A stretch of DNA of 64,000 bases from Branchipolynoe longqiensis (lineage: Eukaryota; Annelida; Polychaeta; Phyllodocida; Polynoidae), in NCBI GenBank assembly GCA_030323885.1, contig CM059191.1, forward strand, positions 102,286,292 to 102,350,291, given 5' to 3'. The notes beneath the pieces are model-generated. The model saw only the letters and a list, made by a program, of their open reading frames with translations, did no database searches and was not told the DNA's origin. The translations under genes and the position numbers were made by a program. This document shows positions 27,201 through 39,200 of this stretch, in pieces. The first letter of the stretch is position 1, and each line of letters starts with the position of its first letter.

Positions 27201-30200
27201 CGCGTCGGTAACGTACCGGACGTGTACCGACGTTTCGACCAAAAAGGCAACACGTCGACACGCGTTGGTGGGAAACATCGTAGTGTGAAGGCCCTGTCAC
27301 ACTACGACGCTTCCGCCGGCGCGCCGGCAACGCACAAAATATTTGCAACCCGTCGAGAAACGTCAAACTTTTCAGCGCTTTGGGAGAAAGTTTGACGCGG
27401 CGCAGCGTGTTAGTGGCGGGTTGGAGGCGCATTATTGGCGCATTATTGGCGCGTTAGTAGCGTGTTATTAGGATGTATGTAGCGTGTCGGTAGCGTGTTA
27501 TTGGCGTGTTGTCGGCGCGCTGTCGGCGCGTTGTCGGCGCGTTTACGGCGTGGAGGCAGCGCATTGGTATCGTGTTAGTATTGCGTGAACCCGTACATAC
27601 CCGCCAGCAACACGTTAGGACGCGCCCGCAGCGCGTCCACAGCGCGCGGCCAACGCATCCAGGCGCGCCGGCAACACGTCCAACGCGCCGAGAAACGCTG
27701 GAGCAACGCCAATGGCATGCCCACAACATGTCGATGGACTTTCCCCGACGCGCCGACGGAACGCTCCCCATTTTGGGGGGAAAAAAGCCAACGTTAACCA
27801 ACGTTGATCAACGTCCTGCCAGCGTACGGCCGGCGCGCCGCCAACGCGTGTCGACGTGTTGCTAACGCGTCCGTAACGCGCCCTCCAACCCGCTGGCGCG
27901 CGTCGCCGCGCGTCCAAAGTTTTGTGCATGCACAAAACCTCGACGCGCCCCGACGCGCGCCGACGTGTCCATTCACACGTTGCTATGTACCGACGCACCG
28001 GTAACGCGCCGGTAACGCGCCGGCAACGCGCCGGTAACGTACCGGACGTGTACCGACGTGTTGAACAAAAACCCAACCCGTTGGCACGCGTCGAAGCACG
28101 TTGGTGAGAAACGTCGTAGTGTGACAGGGCCTTGACAGGGCCTTTACTTGAAGACTGATTGTATCGGAGAGTATTGCGCATAACCTATAATTGTATAAAC
28201 GTCAACAGGAGCCAAATCTCCCTAGTTGGTGGGAGATCTCCCTAACCCATATCAATATTTAATTTGTAATCCCGCAAAAGAATCATATTAGCTTTTTTTA
28301 TATTATTATTATTTTTTGTATTCTTTGCAAATATTTTTCTTCAAAATGCACCAGAATACACCATTTTATATAATTATTTCCAAAGTTTTCAGGGGACAAC
28401 CCCTCTCACCCACCTTCCTTTGCAACTATTTTTCTTTAAAATACACCAGAATGCACTATTTTGTATCACTTCCCCCTCCCCCCCACAAAGCTTTCAGGGG
28501 CAACCCGCCCCTCCCACACCCTTTCTCCTTCGCACACTTTATTTCCCCCGATTTACAAATTGTTTATTAGGGAGATCTCCCGACTCACACTCTTATCTAC
28601 TTGGCGTCTGCAAACGTGAAAAAAAAGAGAGACGAATGCGCTAGTATAACCCCATGAACTGCAGTGACTGGTGCTGTACATTATACAGCAGGAGCCACTC
28701 CCTTGATTCTACACGATCAGTGCTGTGACTAATACAGCACTGATCAAACTTAGATTATTTAGAATGTCAATTCCAATAGTCAGATGGCCGGAAGACCAGT
28801 GCTCCGACGCTGACAAATGTCATATTCAGATGAATAAATACTTTACCAAAAAAACACAAAAAAAACGAGCGTCTCGCTGCACCAGAAGTAGATTGCTGAC
28901 CTCTTTGAGCCTGTGTTCCTTCTCGTAGACGATGCCTCTGGAGAGCATGGCGACGGGGAACACCCAGGAGAACATCATGACTAGAGGAACCATGTTCTCC
29001 ACAAGCACCATGGAGAGTCTGCGTGGTGCAACCATGGGGAGACAATTAATTATACAGTAAAACCTCTCTAACCGACTACCTCCACAGATTGACCACTCCC
29101 CTATATCGATCACTTTATTTGGGTCCCAAATGATCGCTCATACAAAACCTTTGCAATGATATAAAAACTCCCCAAACCGATCACCTCCTTAAATGGACCA
29201 TTTAAAGTCACCCCCATGGTCGGTCAATTAAAGACTTTAAAAAATAAAATCAAGAGCATTCTTAGGTTTTTATCTTGCTTGTTGACATTCTCTGTCATTG
29301 AAGCAACTCAATGCCACTAATACTTATACTTATTATATCTTTTCTGTTGATATATTTAGGCATACTAGCCTAGGTATTGCAGGTATAGCAATACCTCAGG
29401 GAGTTTGACGCCCCTGCCTTGCAGAGTTGTAAACCACTGCCTTGTGGTATAGGTCCTTGACAGAACCGAAGGCTAAGGGAGCAAACCCTAAACAGAAAAC
29501 CATGTCACTGTGGCAGCATTAAGGGCGGTTGATGTATGGAACTCCCAACATCTCCCGACCAGCCACTGCAGGGACAAATAGTTTTGCGCCTGTCTTGACA
29601 TGTTCTTGCCGGTGTGAAACCTCTATTTGCTCCCCGAGAGAGTGCCGCTGGTAACTTGCAAAAGCCAGCAGCATTTCAACACTTTTGCAGGCAGCTTTCA
29701 TGAAATGTAAATGGAGAGCAGCAGTCAAGTAATGAAAGCAGTCTTTGTCGCATCGCGACCAACAGCATGATGATGATGATGATGATGACTAGCCTGTTAA
29801 CAGATTCGGCCTGTCTATTTATGACCTGTCATAATTATAGTGGTCATGCGGTGAGGACTGATACTGATACTGACACTTGGTACTGGAACCCGGAACTCCA
29901 CTTCCTGTTCCATACTAAAACAGTTTTCGCTCATATTAGCAGCCCTGTCTATGGAGACTGCTGTGGAAGTAACTAACACGGACCCAAGTCAATTACTTTG
30001 CAGTAGGCACATTTCGCGCCACATCGGTCGCATGACCTACTTTATCCCCCTTCCGGTAGCAGGGACTGGGGACCTGTTCCATACTAAAACAGTGTTTGTG
30101 TGTATTTAAACTACACAACACTGGCAATATATAATTTACACCGTGTTATATCTCAATGCTGTTGGGTAACGGCACTATTCTTCTTTTTGTATTTGTATAA

Positions 30201-33200
30201 AACATTATTGTTGATTTTGGACTATTATATATCTGAATGAATGTAACATAACATGGCCAGTTAAAATGGCGCTGAAAAAATACCTTTATTCGCTGAATAA
30301 AATGATCATTTACCCCCCAAAAATAGTCAATAGAAAATATGTTATCTAGTTGTTTAGCAGCCATGTCTTGGTTAATGGAGACAGTGAGTGCTACGCGAGT
30401 AACTAACAGTTACACCGATCCAAATAAAATACTTTGCAGTAGGCACATTTCGCTCGACACCGGCCGCGTGACCTACTTACTCGTCCTTCCGGTAGCAGGT
30501 ACTGGGGACCTGTTCCACGTATACCGCTGGTTCCTTCAGGCTTTTCTTGCCGTCCTTGATGAGGATGTTGATGATGGCACGGTCTACCATGTCCTGCCAC
30601 AAAGAAGATATCAGCTTTTTAAAATTTAATTTAATTTTCATTTAGGAAAGAAGATATAATTATTCAAGTTTCGCAGTTCGATAAAAGGATCAAATTTTCT
30701 AAAGTAAAACGCTTATCTAAATTTGAACCGATATATCCAAAATATATACTAGAAGAAGAAGAAGAAGATTTATACTGCATATCATGGATAAGTCTGAATA
30801 GACTTGTTTTCACCATTAGATAGTTTGTCGATAGAAAGCCCCAGCCTACACTTTTACCGACCCAAGGGATTTTTAACCTCCCACACCACATAGACATGGT
30901 ATGAGAGCAACTGGCCTTTGATGATGCTGTAAGTTATACACAGCAGTGGAAATCCAAAGTGGCAGAGGAGGGGGCATGAGGAATCGAACCACCAACCTTC
31001 AGATTAGGAGTCCGACCTAGAAAAAAGTCAGACACTCTAAGCACTGTGCCACAGAGAACACCACGCAGTTATTTAAGTATTCATGGCTGCACAGGAGGGC
31101 TGTGGCGTATCTTCCATATAGGCAGGTACGCAGCTGCGTACCACGTGAGATTATGAATATATTATGTCACGAGGGGTGATGAAAATGGGAAATGTTGCGC
31201 CTAGAGCGGGAATATATCCCACATCTCTTGCATTCTGGGCCAATGTGCTAACACCAGAAACTTTGGGGGGAAAGTGATTCAAAATGGTGTATTCTGGTGC
31301 ATTCTGAAGAAATATACGCGAATAGAAAAAACAAAAAAACTAGCTAACATGATTCTGTGTTGGGAGGTTATGAATTAAAAGCGGGGAATCGGGATATTGG
31401 GATTATTTTGCTATATGTTAGGGAGACTTGGCTCCTGTGTGGTGCCCACCTGCAGCCAGACAAAGCCGTTGACGTAATAGAGGTTCGCCTTCCAGTTTGG
31501 GCCCGGCTCGTAGATCAGATCCTGGACAAGCTTCGTTGATTGGCTGATGGTGGCGTTCTGCCGGATCTTGTAGACCACGTGATTGGGCAGCGTCCCATCC
31601 TCGTTCACGTGGAAGTAGAGGCCTGGTAATGGCACCGGGACAGGGACATGGCTTTATTTGTTTCTTCAATTTACTAACATAAGCTATTTATATTAAAGTT
31701 GCGTAGTCCGATGGTTTTGAATTTCTGTATTTTTTCTGAGATAAATATATTAGATCGATCACTAGTATCAACTTTACATTAGTTCAAAGTTACTTTTATT
31801 TTAAATGGTAAACTTTTGAGATATTTTGAGTGCAAACATGGAAATTTAGTTTTGGCAAGCGTGCCAAAACTCGGACACTATATACTTCTGCAGTAACAGG
31901 TTCTGCTAAATTGACTCAGTATTGCCTTCTACGCAGAAACAAATGCTTAATAAGTGCCTCAGTATCTAAGTTAGATATGTAAATTCAAATCTAGATAATT
32001 GGTTTGGTTTTGAAAATTTGATATTTCATCGGACTATGCAGCTTTAACCAATATATATATTGCATAGTTACAAAATATTTCAATGTGGTGTTATGTAATG
32101 AATCATAAAATATCTGAACAATTCACGATAAATCTATGAACAAAATAAGCTAAAGAGAATGGCATTATAATAACGCATATTGCAACTGGTACATTAATCT
32201 TGTCTACTTAATAAATCATAACATATCTGAATGTTTGATAATAAATCTATTACTAGTATTAGCAAAATAAGCAACAGCGAACGGTATTATAATAATGCGT
32301 ATTGCAACTGATACAGTTATCTGGTGTAATTAATAAATCATAACATATCTGAACAATTCACAATAAATCTATTAGCAACATAAGCAACAGCGAATGGCAT
32401 TATAATAGCGCGTATTGCCACTGGTTCAGTTATCTGGTGTCGTTGCTTTTGGTATTAAATAAGAAAACGATGAATTGGTAATATGGAGTGATATTTCTTC
32501 CGGATATTTAAATTAACTTTTGTCTATCCTCTGTATTAAACTTTTTTAGTATAGAAATCGGGACTATAACTTATCCGACCACCTGGTTATAGACCCAACG
32601 TGGTAATATCAGAAAATAGCTTCATGTATAATAAATATGAAGGGAGGTTTGTGTCTAAAGAACACAGACCGCTCCGGCAATGTTTGTGTCAATGAAACAC
32701 TGTTTGTGTCTAAGAGGCACTGTTTGGGTCTGACAAATTATGACACATGATAATATTTGTGTATGAGGGGAATTGACTGAGGAGAGTGGTTAAAACTGAG
32801 GGCACTGAAGGAGAGGACAGTCTTTAGCCCTGTTCACGCACACACCTTTAGGCCGAACTAAGATAAGGCGAACTAGATGAGACAAACTAGGCGTGAAAGT
32901 GTGTCGTGTACACACATGCAGTACTTGGGGCGGTTTAAGCCGGAAATCGATATCTGTGCATGAGCAAGTCCATACTAACCAGCGCCACTTTCGGTTAGTC
33001 AATGTCGCCACGAGAGAGTGTGGGTTCGACCCAGATATGCATAGACTTGTATTGTTTTGGAACGGTCAAAACTTCTGTTGGGCAGTGAAAACCTAAAAAT
33101 AAATGATGAAAAAAATATCTGTGCACAGCTAGCGGTTTCATAGACCAAATTATATAATATGCGCTTTTGATCGACCGGAAAGTCAACAAACTCAGGTCTC

Positions 33201-36200
33201 GACTGCACATGCGTGTGACATGCTTAAGCCGCCTCAAAGTAAACCGCTACCATCCACACAAGCAAGGTGGGCCGACTTAAGCTAGTTCGCTTCATCTAGA
33301 CTACCTCGCTAGGTGGTTTACTTGAGGCGAACTAAATGAATCGACTCAGCCCTAATCCGCTTCAGCGTAGCGTCCACATGACCAAAGTGAGGCGGACTAG
33401 ACAAGGCGAACTAGTTGTGGCGACTTAACGCCCGTGTGTGAACAGGGCTTATGTGTCTGAGAGAACCGATAGAAAGGACAGTATTTGTGTTGGAGCGGAA
33501 CTGGTAAAAAAGGACAATATGTGTGTCTAAAGGGCTCTGACTGAGAGAAGACCATTTGTGTTGGGGGGTAACTCACTGAAAGGAGAGTATTTGTGTGTAA
33601 AGGGCCTTAACTGAGGAGAGTGTATTTTGTATCTGAAGGGCACTGACTGGATAAGACGGAGACACTCTCCTTCTTGTATCTGAAAGTCACTGACTGAGAG
33701 GAGGGTATTTCTGATCTGAAGGGCACTAACTGGACAAGACGGAGACGCGCTCCGTCTTCTATCTGAAAGTCAGTGACTGAGAGGAGGGTATTTCTTATCT
33801 GAAGGGCACTAACTGGACAAGACGGAGACGCCCTCCTTCTGAGCATCGTTCAGGAAGTAGTCGACCATCTCTGCCTCGGTGCTGAAGCCCTTGAAGAGCT
33901 TCTTTAAGTTGAGATCTTCCTCGGCCAGGTGGAGCCACCGGCATGCTATCCAGTCAAGTGTCTAAAGAGGCAATTATGTATGGTATGACATTTTAATATT
34001 ATCTGCGCATATTATTAAATATGGAGCTTTCTGTCAGTCTGCTATTCTTACGTATCTGTCAGTTGTGCTTTGACTGGACTCTTTGAGCGGCATGGTGAGG
34101 TGGTTCATGCACTAAGACTGGTTAAGCTGGATCGTTCCGTTTACTTCATTCACTCATCCCATTTCGTCGGAAGTTTTGCCGAACATATAGTTCTACAACT
34201 GCATATAGACTAGTTTGTCATTTCAGCGGTGCGGTGCATTGTAGGATGCGTGGAAGAAAAACAAACCTGTGCGAAGCACATGGTGCATGCTAAGACACTG
34301 GGTGCAGCTATGAAATGTGCTAGTTTCAGCTCATCTCAGCTCTTGTTGGAAATGTAGAATACCAACCAACAAAATATATATAATAAATTAAGATGTTAAT
34401 CTTTTATCCAGCATTGCATTTACACCAATCTAATCAGCACATCTTATACCATATGCATTTAGATTTAGACAAATCTGGGCACTCAGACTAGTGTTAGAGC
34501 CATATCCAGTCAGTTTGACTTATTTTATTCATGTTTTTATTTATATCTTATGGTTAGTAACATTTGTTGGGCTAGGAAATGGGTAGGGTTAATCAGAGAT
34601 TGGTTAGATATTTCTTTGAAACAAGTTTCTGTTGACACATTTGATATTTAATATTTAAAACAATAATTACTAATGGTGATGTAAACATCAGCTTGTAAAG
34701 TGACTGAAATTATAGGTTTCTTAGCTCAAAATGCTTAATTATGGAGAGTTGTGTCTTAAACATATTCAGTATATTATTATATTGCATGCATGCATTCATG
34801 TTTGGGCCAAATATTTGTGTATTCCTGTTAATTTGGAATAAAATCAATGTTTTCCACTGCGCATATTGGCAAACTCAATAGCCGTACATCTGTGTTTTGC
34901 TGTCAACATCGTTTTCAGCACATGCATAGTCGGAATGACGATCTAGTCTATTGTTCGTCATATTTCTACTATTTCATATAATTCACTTTAGCTCTATCAT
35001 TGAATATAGCTTAATATATTTATACTACTGAATATAGGTCATTATGGTTTTACAACCTCATATATTTCATTACAGGTATATTTCTGAGGATAGTTTTTAG
35101 TTTTTGGTAAATATTTTATTGTATTAAATACATAATTTTGTCAGAGACGAGGCACTGGTCTTCCAAGTTCCAGCTGTTGAGGCGATCACATTTGGTTTGT
35201 ACGTGGTGATGGGGAAGTGGAATGTGCTGCAACAGCACACGCCATTCCGAACATTGAAAGTGAGGGAGCAGCCTATGCTGTGTAGTGTACATCATAGGTA
35301 CTCAACATAGTGCAGTAGTTCATTATAGTTTCACTACTACTGCATATAGTTCATTATAACACTACTACTGCCAATTGTTCATCATACTTTCACTATTACT
35401 TACATTTAACATCTCTTTCAATATGGTCCTAATTTTGTATACAGCTCCCCCATTGGCGAGGCGTGGCTTGCTGTTATAGGTGGGCGTGGTCTCTCTGTGA
35501 TTGACAGGTCCTCCTTGCCTAGTGCGTCTCTGAGTATTCCTTGGTGGATTTGGAGCTGTCTGGTTTCTTTTGGAAGACCTTTGCGTCGTTGCCCCCCTTG
35601 TTGACGATGCTCCAGAACCGTCAGCTCCATTTCTACTCTGTAACACAGCTATTTAAACTCAACACAGATATATTCCTCACTCTGCGCATCCCATAAATAT
35701 TTAAATGGTGTAATGGACCACTTTCTGCTCTGTTGCTTCAAATCTTGGGGGGCCTCTCCCAGTTTATTCAACTATAGGCAGAATAGAAGTGACAGACCGC
35801 AGCCCGGTGTGGAGTGCTCAGCCGTGTACCGTGCTCAGCCGTGTCATTAGACTCAAACTCAAGGCATTGTCAATGGTCGTGAGCAATCTTCATACAGAAA
35901 AAGTGAAATATCTCTAAAACCACACCACCTATTAACAAATCGCTTGGTACACATATAGAAAACATCTTCACCAAAACGATTATATTAAATTTATAAGGTT
36001 AGGGTTCTTGATTTCTATTAATTTTGATTAAAACTAATGTTTTGCGCTGCGTGTACCGTCAAACTCAAGGCATTGTCAATGGTGGTGAGCAATCTTCATA
36101 TAGAAAATCCAGGAAAAGTGAAATATCTCTAAAACCACACCACCTAGAAACAAATCGCTTAGTACACATATATAAAACATCTTTACCAAAAACATTATAT

Positions 36201-39200
36201 TAAATTTATAAGGTTAGTGACTCACGACCATTGACAATGCCTTGAGTTTGAGTCGATGCACACGGCTGAGCACGGTACACGGCTGAGCAAGCCACACCGG
36301 ATCGACCGGAAGTAACCTCCTGTCGATGGCAACCACTAGCCATTGGTGGAATGGTCCACCATAGGGACCGCGCCGGCTAAGGTGCTGCCACCTGCCGATA
36401 CTTCTTACCGACAAGTGTCAGCGCAGTTGAGACGGACCCAGTGTGGTGGTGGGCCTCGCTACATTAGGTGTTGCCACTCATTTCTTTGGGCGTAATCGAT
36501 TAATCAACTCGGGTCACCCGAGCCACTTTTTGGCGCATGCGCACATCCTACAGACTCGGGTCGAATAATCAAATACGCTTCCCCATGCTCGGGGTGGACA
36601 AAATGGTGGCTTAATCCAAAACAGCAAAACAGGATTTAAAGTATTCTATGATTGCATAGTTTAGTTATATTTCCATTTCATTAATCTGTGTTATTACCAA
36701 AAAAAAACATGTATGACTGGTACTGGTAGCTATTATCCTGCAGGATGGTACCAGCACAAATGTGACGTCATCGTTCCTAGAAAACCCCAGCCAAGAGGTG
36801 GGTTACTGAGGTCGGGTCGTTTTGTACACGGCACATGTTTTTGTCAACTCCACTCGCGGTGTTCAATTTGAAATGCTAGCAACTCAGGTGACCCGAATCG
36901 CCCGGGTCGTGTTAATCGATTATGCCATTAGGGTTTAGCAATAACAAATTCGGATTAATTTAAGACGTGATAATTAACAGTATTTCACACATTTCTTGTA
37001 TGTTAATGTGACGTAAATTCCCCTCCCCTCCCATACTGTTAACGTGACGTGATTTCACTCCTCTTGTATATTAAAATGACATGATTGCTTACAATTCAAG
37101 CACTGTTAGAGTGATGTGAGCTGCTTACCTCTCTGGCACTGTTCCAGTAACGTGAGCTACTTACCTCTCTGGCACATTACAGTAATGTGAGTTACTTACC
37201 TCTCTGGCACTGTTGCAGTAATGTGAGTTACTTACCTCTCTGGCACTGTTACAGTAATGTGAGTTGCTTACCTCTCTGGCACTGTTACAGTAATGTGAAT
37301 TACTTACCTCTCTGGCACTGTTGCAGTAATGTGAGGTGCTTACCTCTCTGGCACTGTTACAGTAACCTGAATTACTTACCTCTCTGGCACGGTTACAGTA
37401 ATGTGAGTTACTTACCTCTCTGGCACTGTTACAGTAATGTGAGTTACTTACCTCTCTGGCACTGTTACAGTAACGTGAGCTGATTACCTCTCTGGCACTG
37501 TTACAGTAACGTGAGTTACTTACCTCTCTGGCACTGTTACAGTACTGTGAGTTTCTTACCTCTCTGGCACTGTTACAGTAATGTGAGTTACTTACCTCTC
37601 TGGCACTGTTACAGTAACGTGAGTTACTTACCTCTCTGGCACTGTTACAGTAATGTGAGTTACTTACCTCTCTGGCACTGTTACAGTAACGTGAGTTACT
37701 TACCTCTCTGGCACTGTTACAGTAACGTGAGGTACTAACCTTCCCGGCACTGTTACAGTAACATGAGCTGCTTACCTCTCCAGCACTGTTAGAGTGACGT
37801 GAGGTGCTTACCTCTCCAGCACTGTTAGAGTGACATGAACTGCTTACCTCTCTGGCACTGTTCGAGTGATGTGAGGTGCTTACCTCTCCGACACTGTTAA
37901 AATGACGTAAGCTGCTTACCTCTCTGGCACTGTTAGAGTAACGTGAGTTACTGACCTCTCCTGCACTGTTTGAGTGACATAAGTTACTTACCTCTCCGGC
38001 TCTATCGGAGTGACGTGAGCTGCTCAGGTTGGGGTCGTTCAAGTCGCTCGTGATACGCTCTGACAGTCGGAGCCACTCGTAGGCCAACTCGGTTAGGGCG
38101 TGCATTATGTCGACTGGACCCAGCATCTGGGCACGAGTCAACATCATATCACCATGTGTGCTTAGTCAAGAATCAGACACAGAAACGGCAGTGTGCTTAG
38201 CCAAGGACCAGGCACATAGATATCAAGAACCAGACAACAACAGATTAGTGTGTTTCATCACACAACTGGGACAGAAAGATCAATGTGCTTAAATAATAAG
38301 CAGGCACAGCAAGATCAGTGTGCTTAGCCAATAACCAGGCACAGAAAGATCAGTGTGCTTAGCCAATAACCAGGCACAGAATGATCAGTGTACTAGCCAA
38401 GAACCAGGCAGAGAAAGATCAGTGTGCTCAGCAAAGAACCACACACAAAATATCAGTGTGCTTTGCCAAGAACCAGGCACAGAAAGATCTGTGTGATTAG
38501 CCAAAAACCAGGCACAGAAAGATCAGTGTGATTAGCCAAGACCCAGACGCAGAAAGATCAGAGTGCTTACCCAGTAAGCAGGCACAGACAGATCAGTGTC
38601 CTTAGCCAAGAACCGGGCGCAGCAAGATCTGTGTGAATAGCCAAGACCCAGACACAGAAAGATATGTGTGCTTAGCCACTAACCAGGAACAGAAAGATCA
38701 GTAGGCTTAACCAAGAACCAGGCACAGAAAGATCAGTAGGCTTAACCAAGAACCAGGCACAGAAAGATCAGTGTGATTAGCCAAGAACCAGGCACAGAAA
38801 GATTTGTGTGCTTAGCCACTAACCAGGAACAGAACGATCAGTAGGCTTAACCAAGAACCAGGCACAGAAAGATCAGTGTGTTTAGCCAAGAACCAAACAC
38901 ATAAGGATCAGTGTTATTAACCAAGAACCAGGCACATAAAGATATGTGTGATTAGCCAAGAACCAGGCACAGAAAGTTAGGTGTATTTAGCCAAGAACCA
39001 GGCACATGAAGATAAGTGTGCATAGCCAAGAACCAGGCACAGAAAGATCAGTGTGTTTAGCCAAGAACCAAACACATAAGGATCAGTGTTATTAACCAAG
39101 AACCAGGCACAGAAAGATTAGTGTGATTAGCCAAGAACTAGGCACAGAAAGATCAGTGTGTTTAGCCAAGAACCAGGCACAGAAAGATCAGTGTGATTAA

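Noticed and set aside
26818..28181. Arg/Ala-rich open frames up to 188 codons on both strands
   Set aside because: Caused by the CpG-rich self-similar elements, open in many frames at once and with no domain.
35365..35646. 94-codon minus-strand open frame
   Set aside because: No recognisable motif, no splice sites in phase with the ABCA gene; likely chance or an unknown repeat.
37187..37738. Plus-strand open frames with repeated [12 protein letters not shown]
   Set aside because: Antisense reading of the 36-bp array; open only because the unit is a multiple of three without stops.
37161..38147. 328-codon minus-strand open frame as a stand-alone Ser/Asn/Arg repeat protein
   Set aside because: Its first part is a spliced ABCA exon and the rest is the 36-bp array; no independent start context. 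Treated as possible exon extension only.
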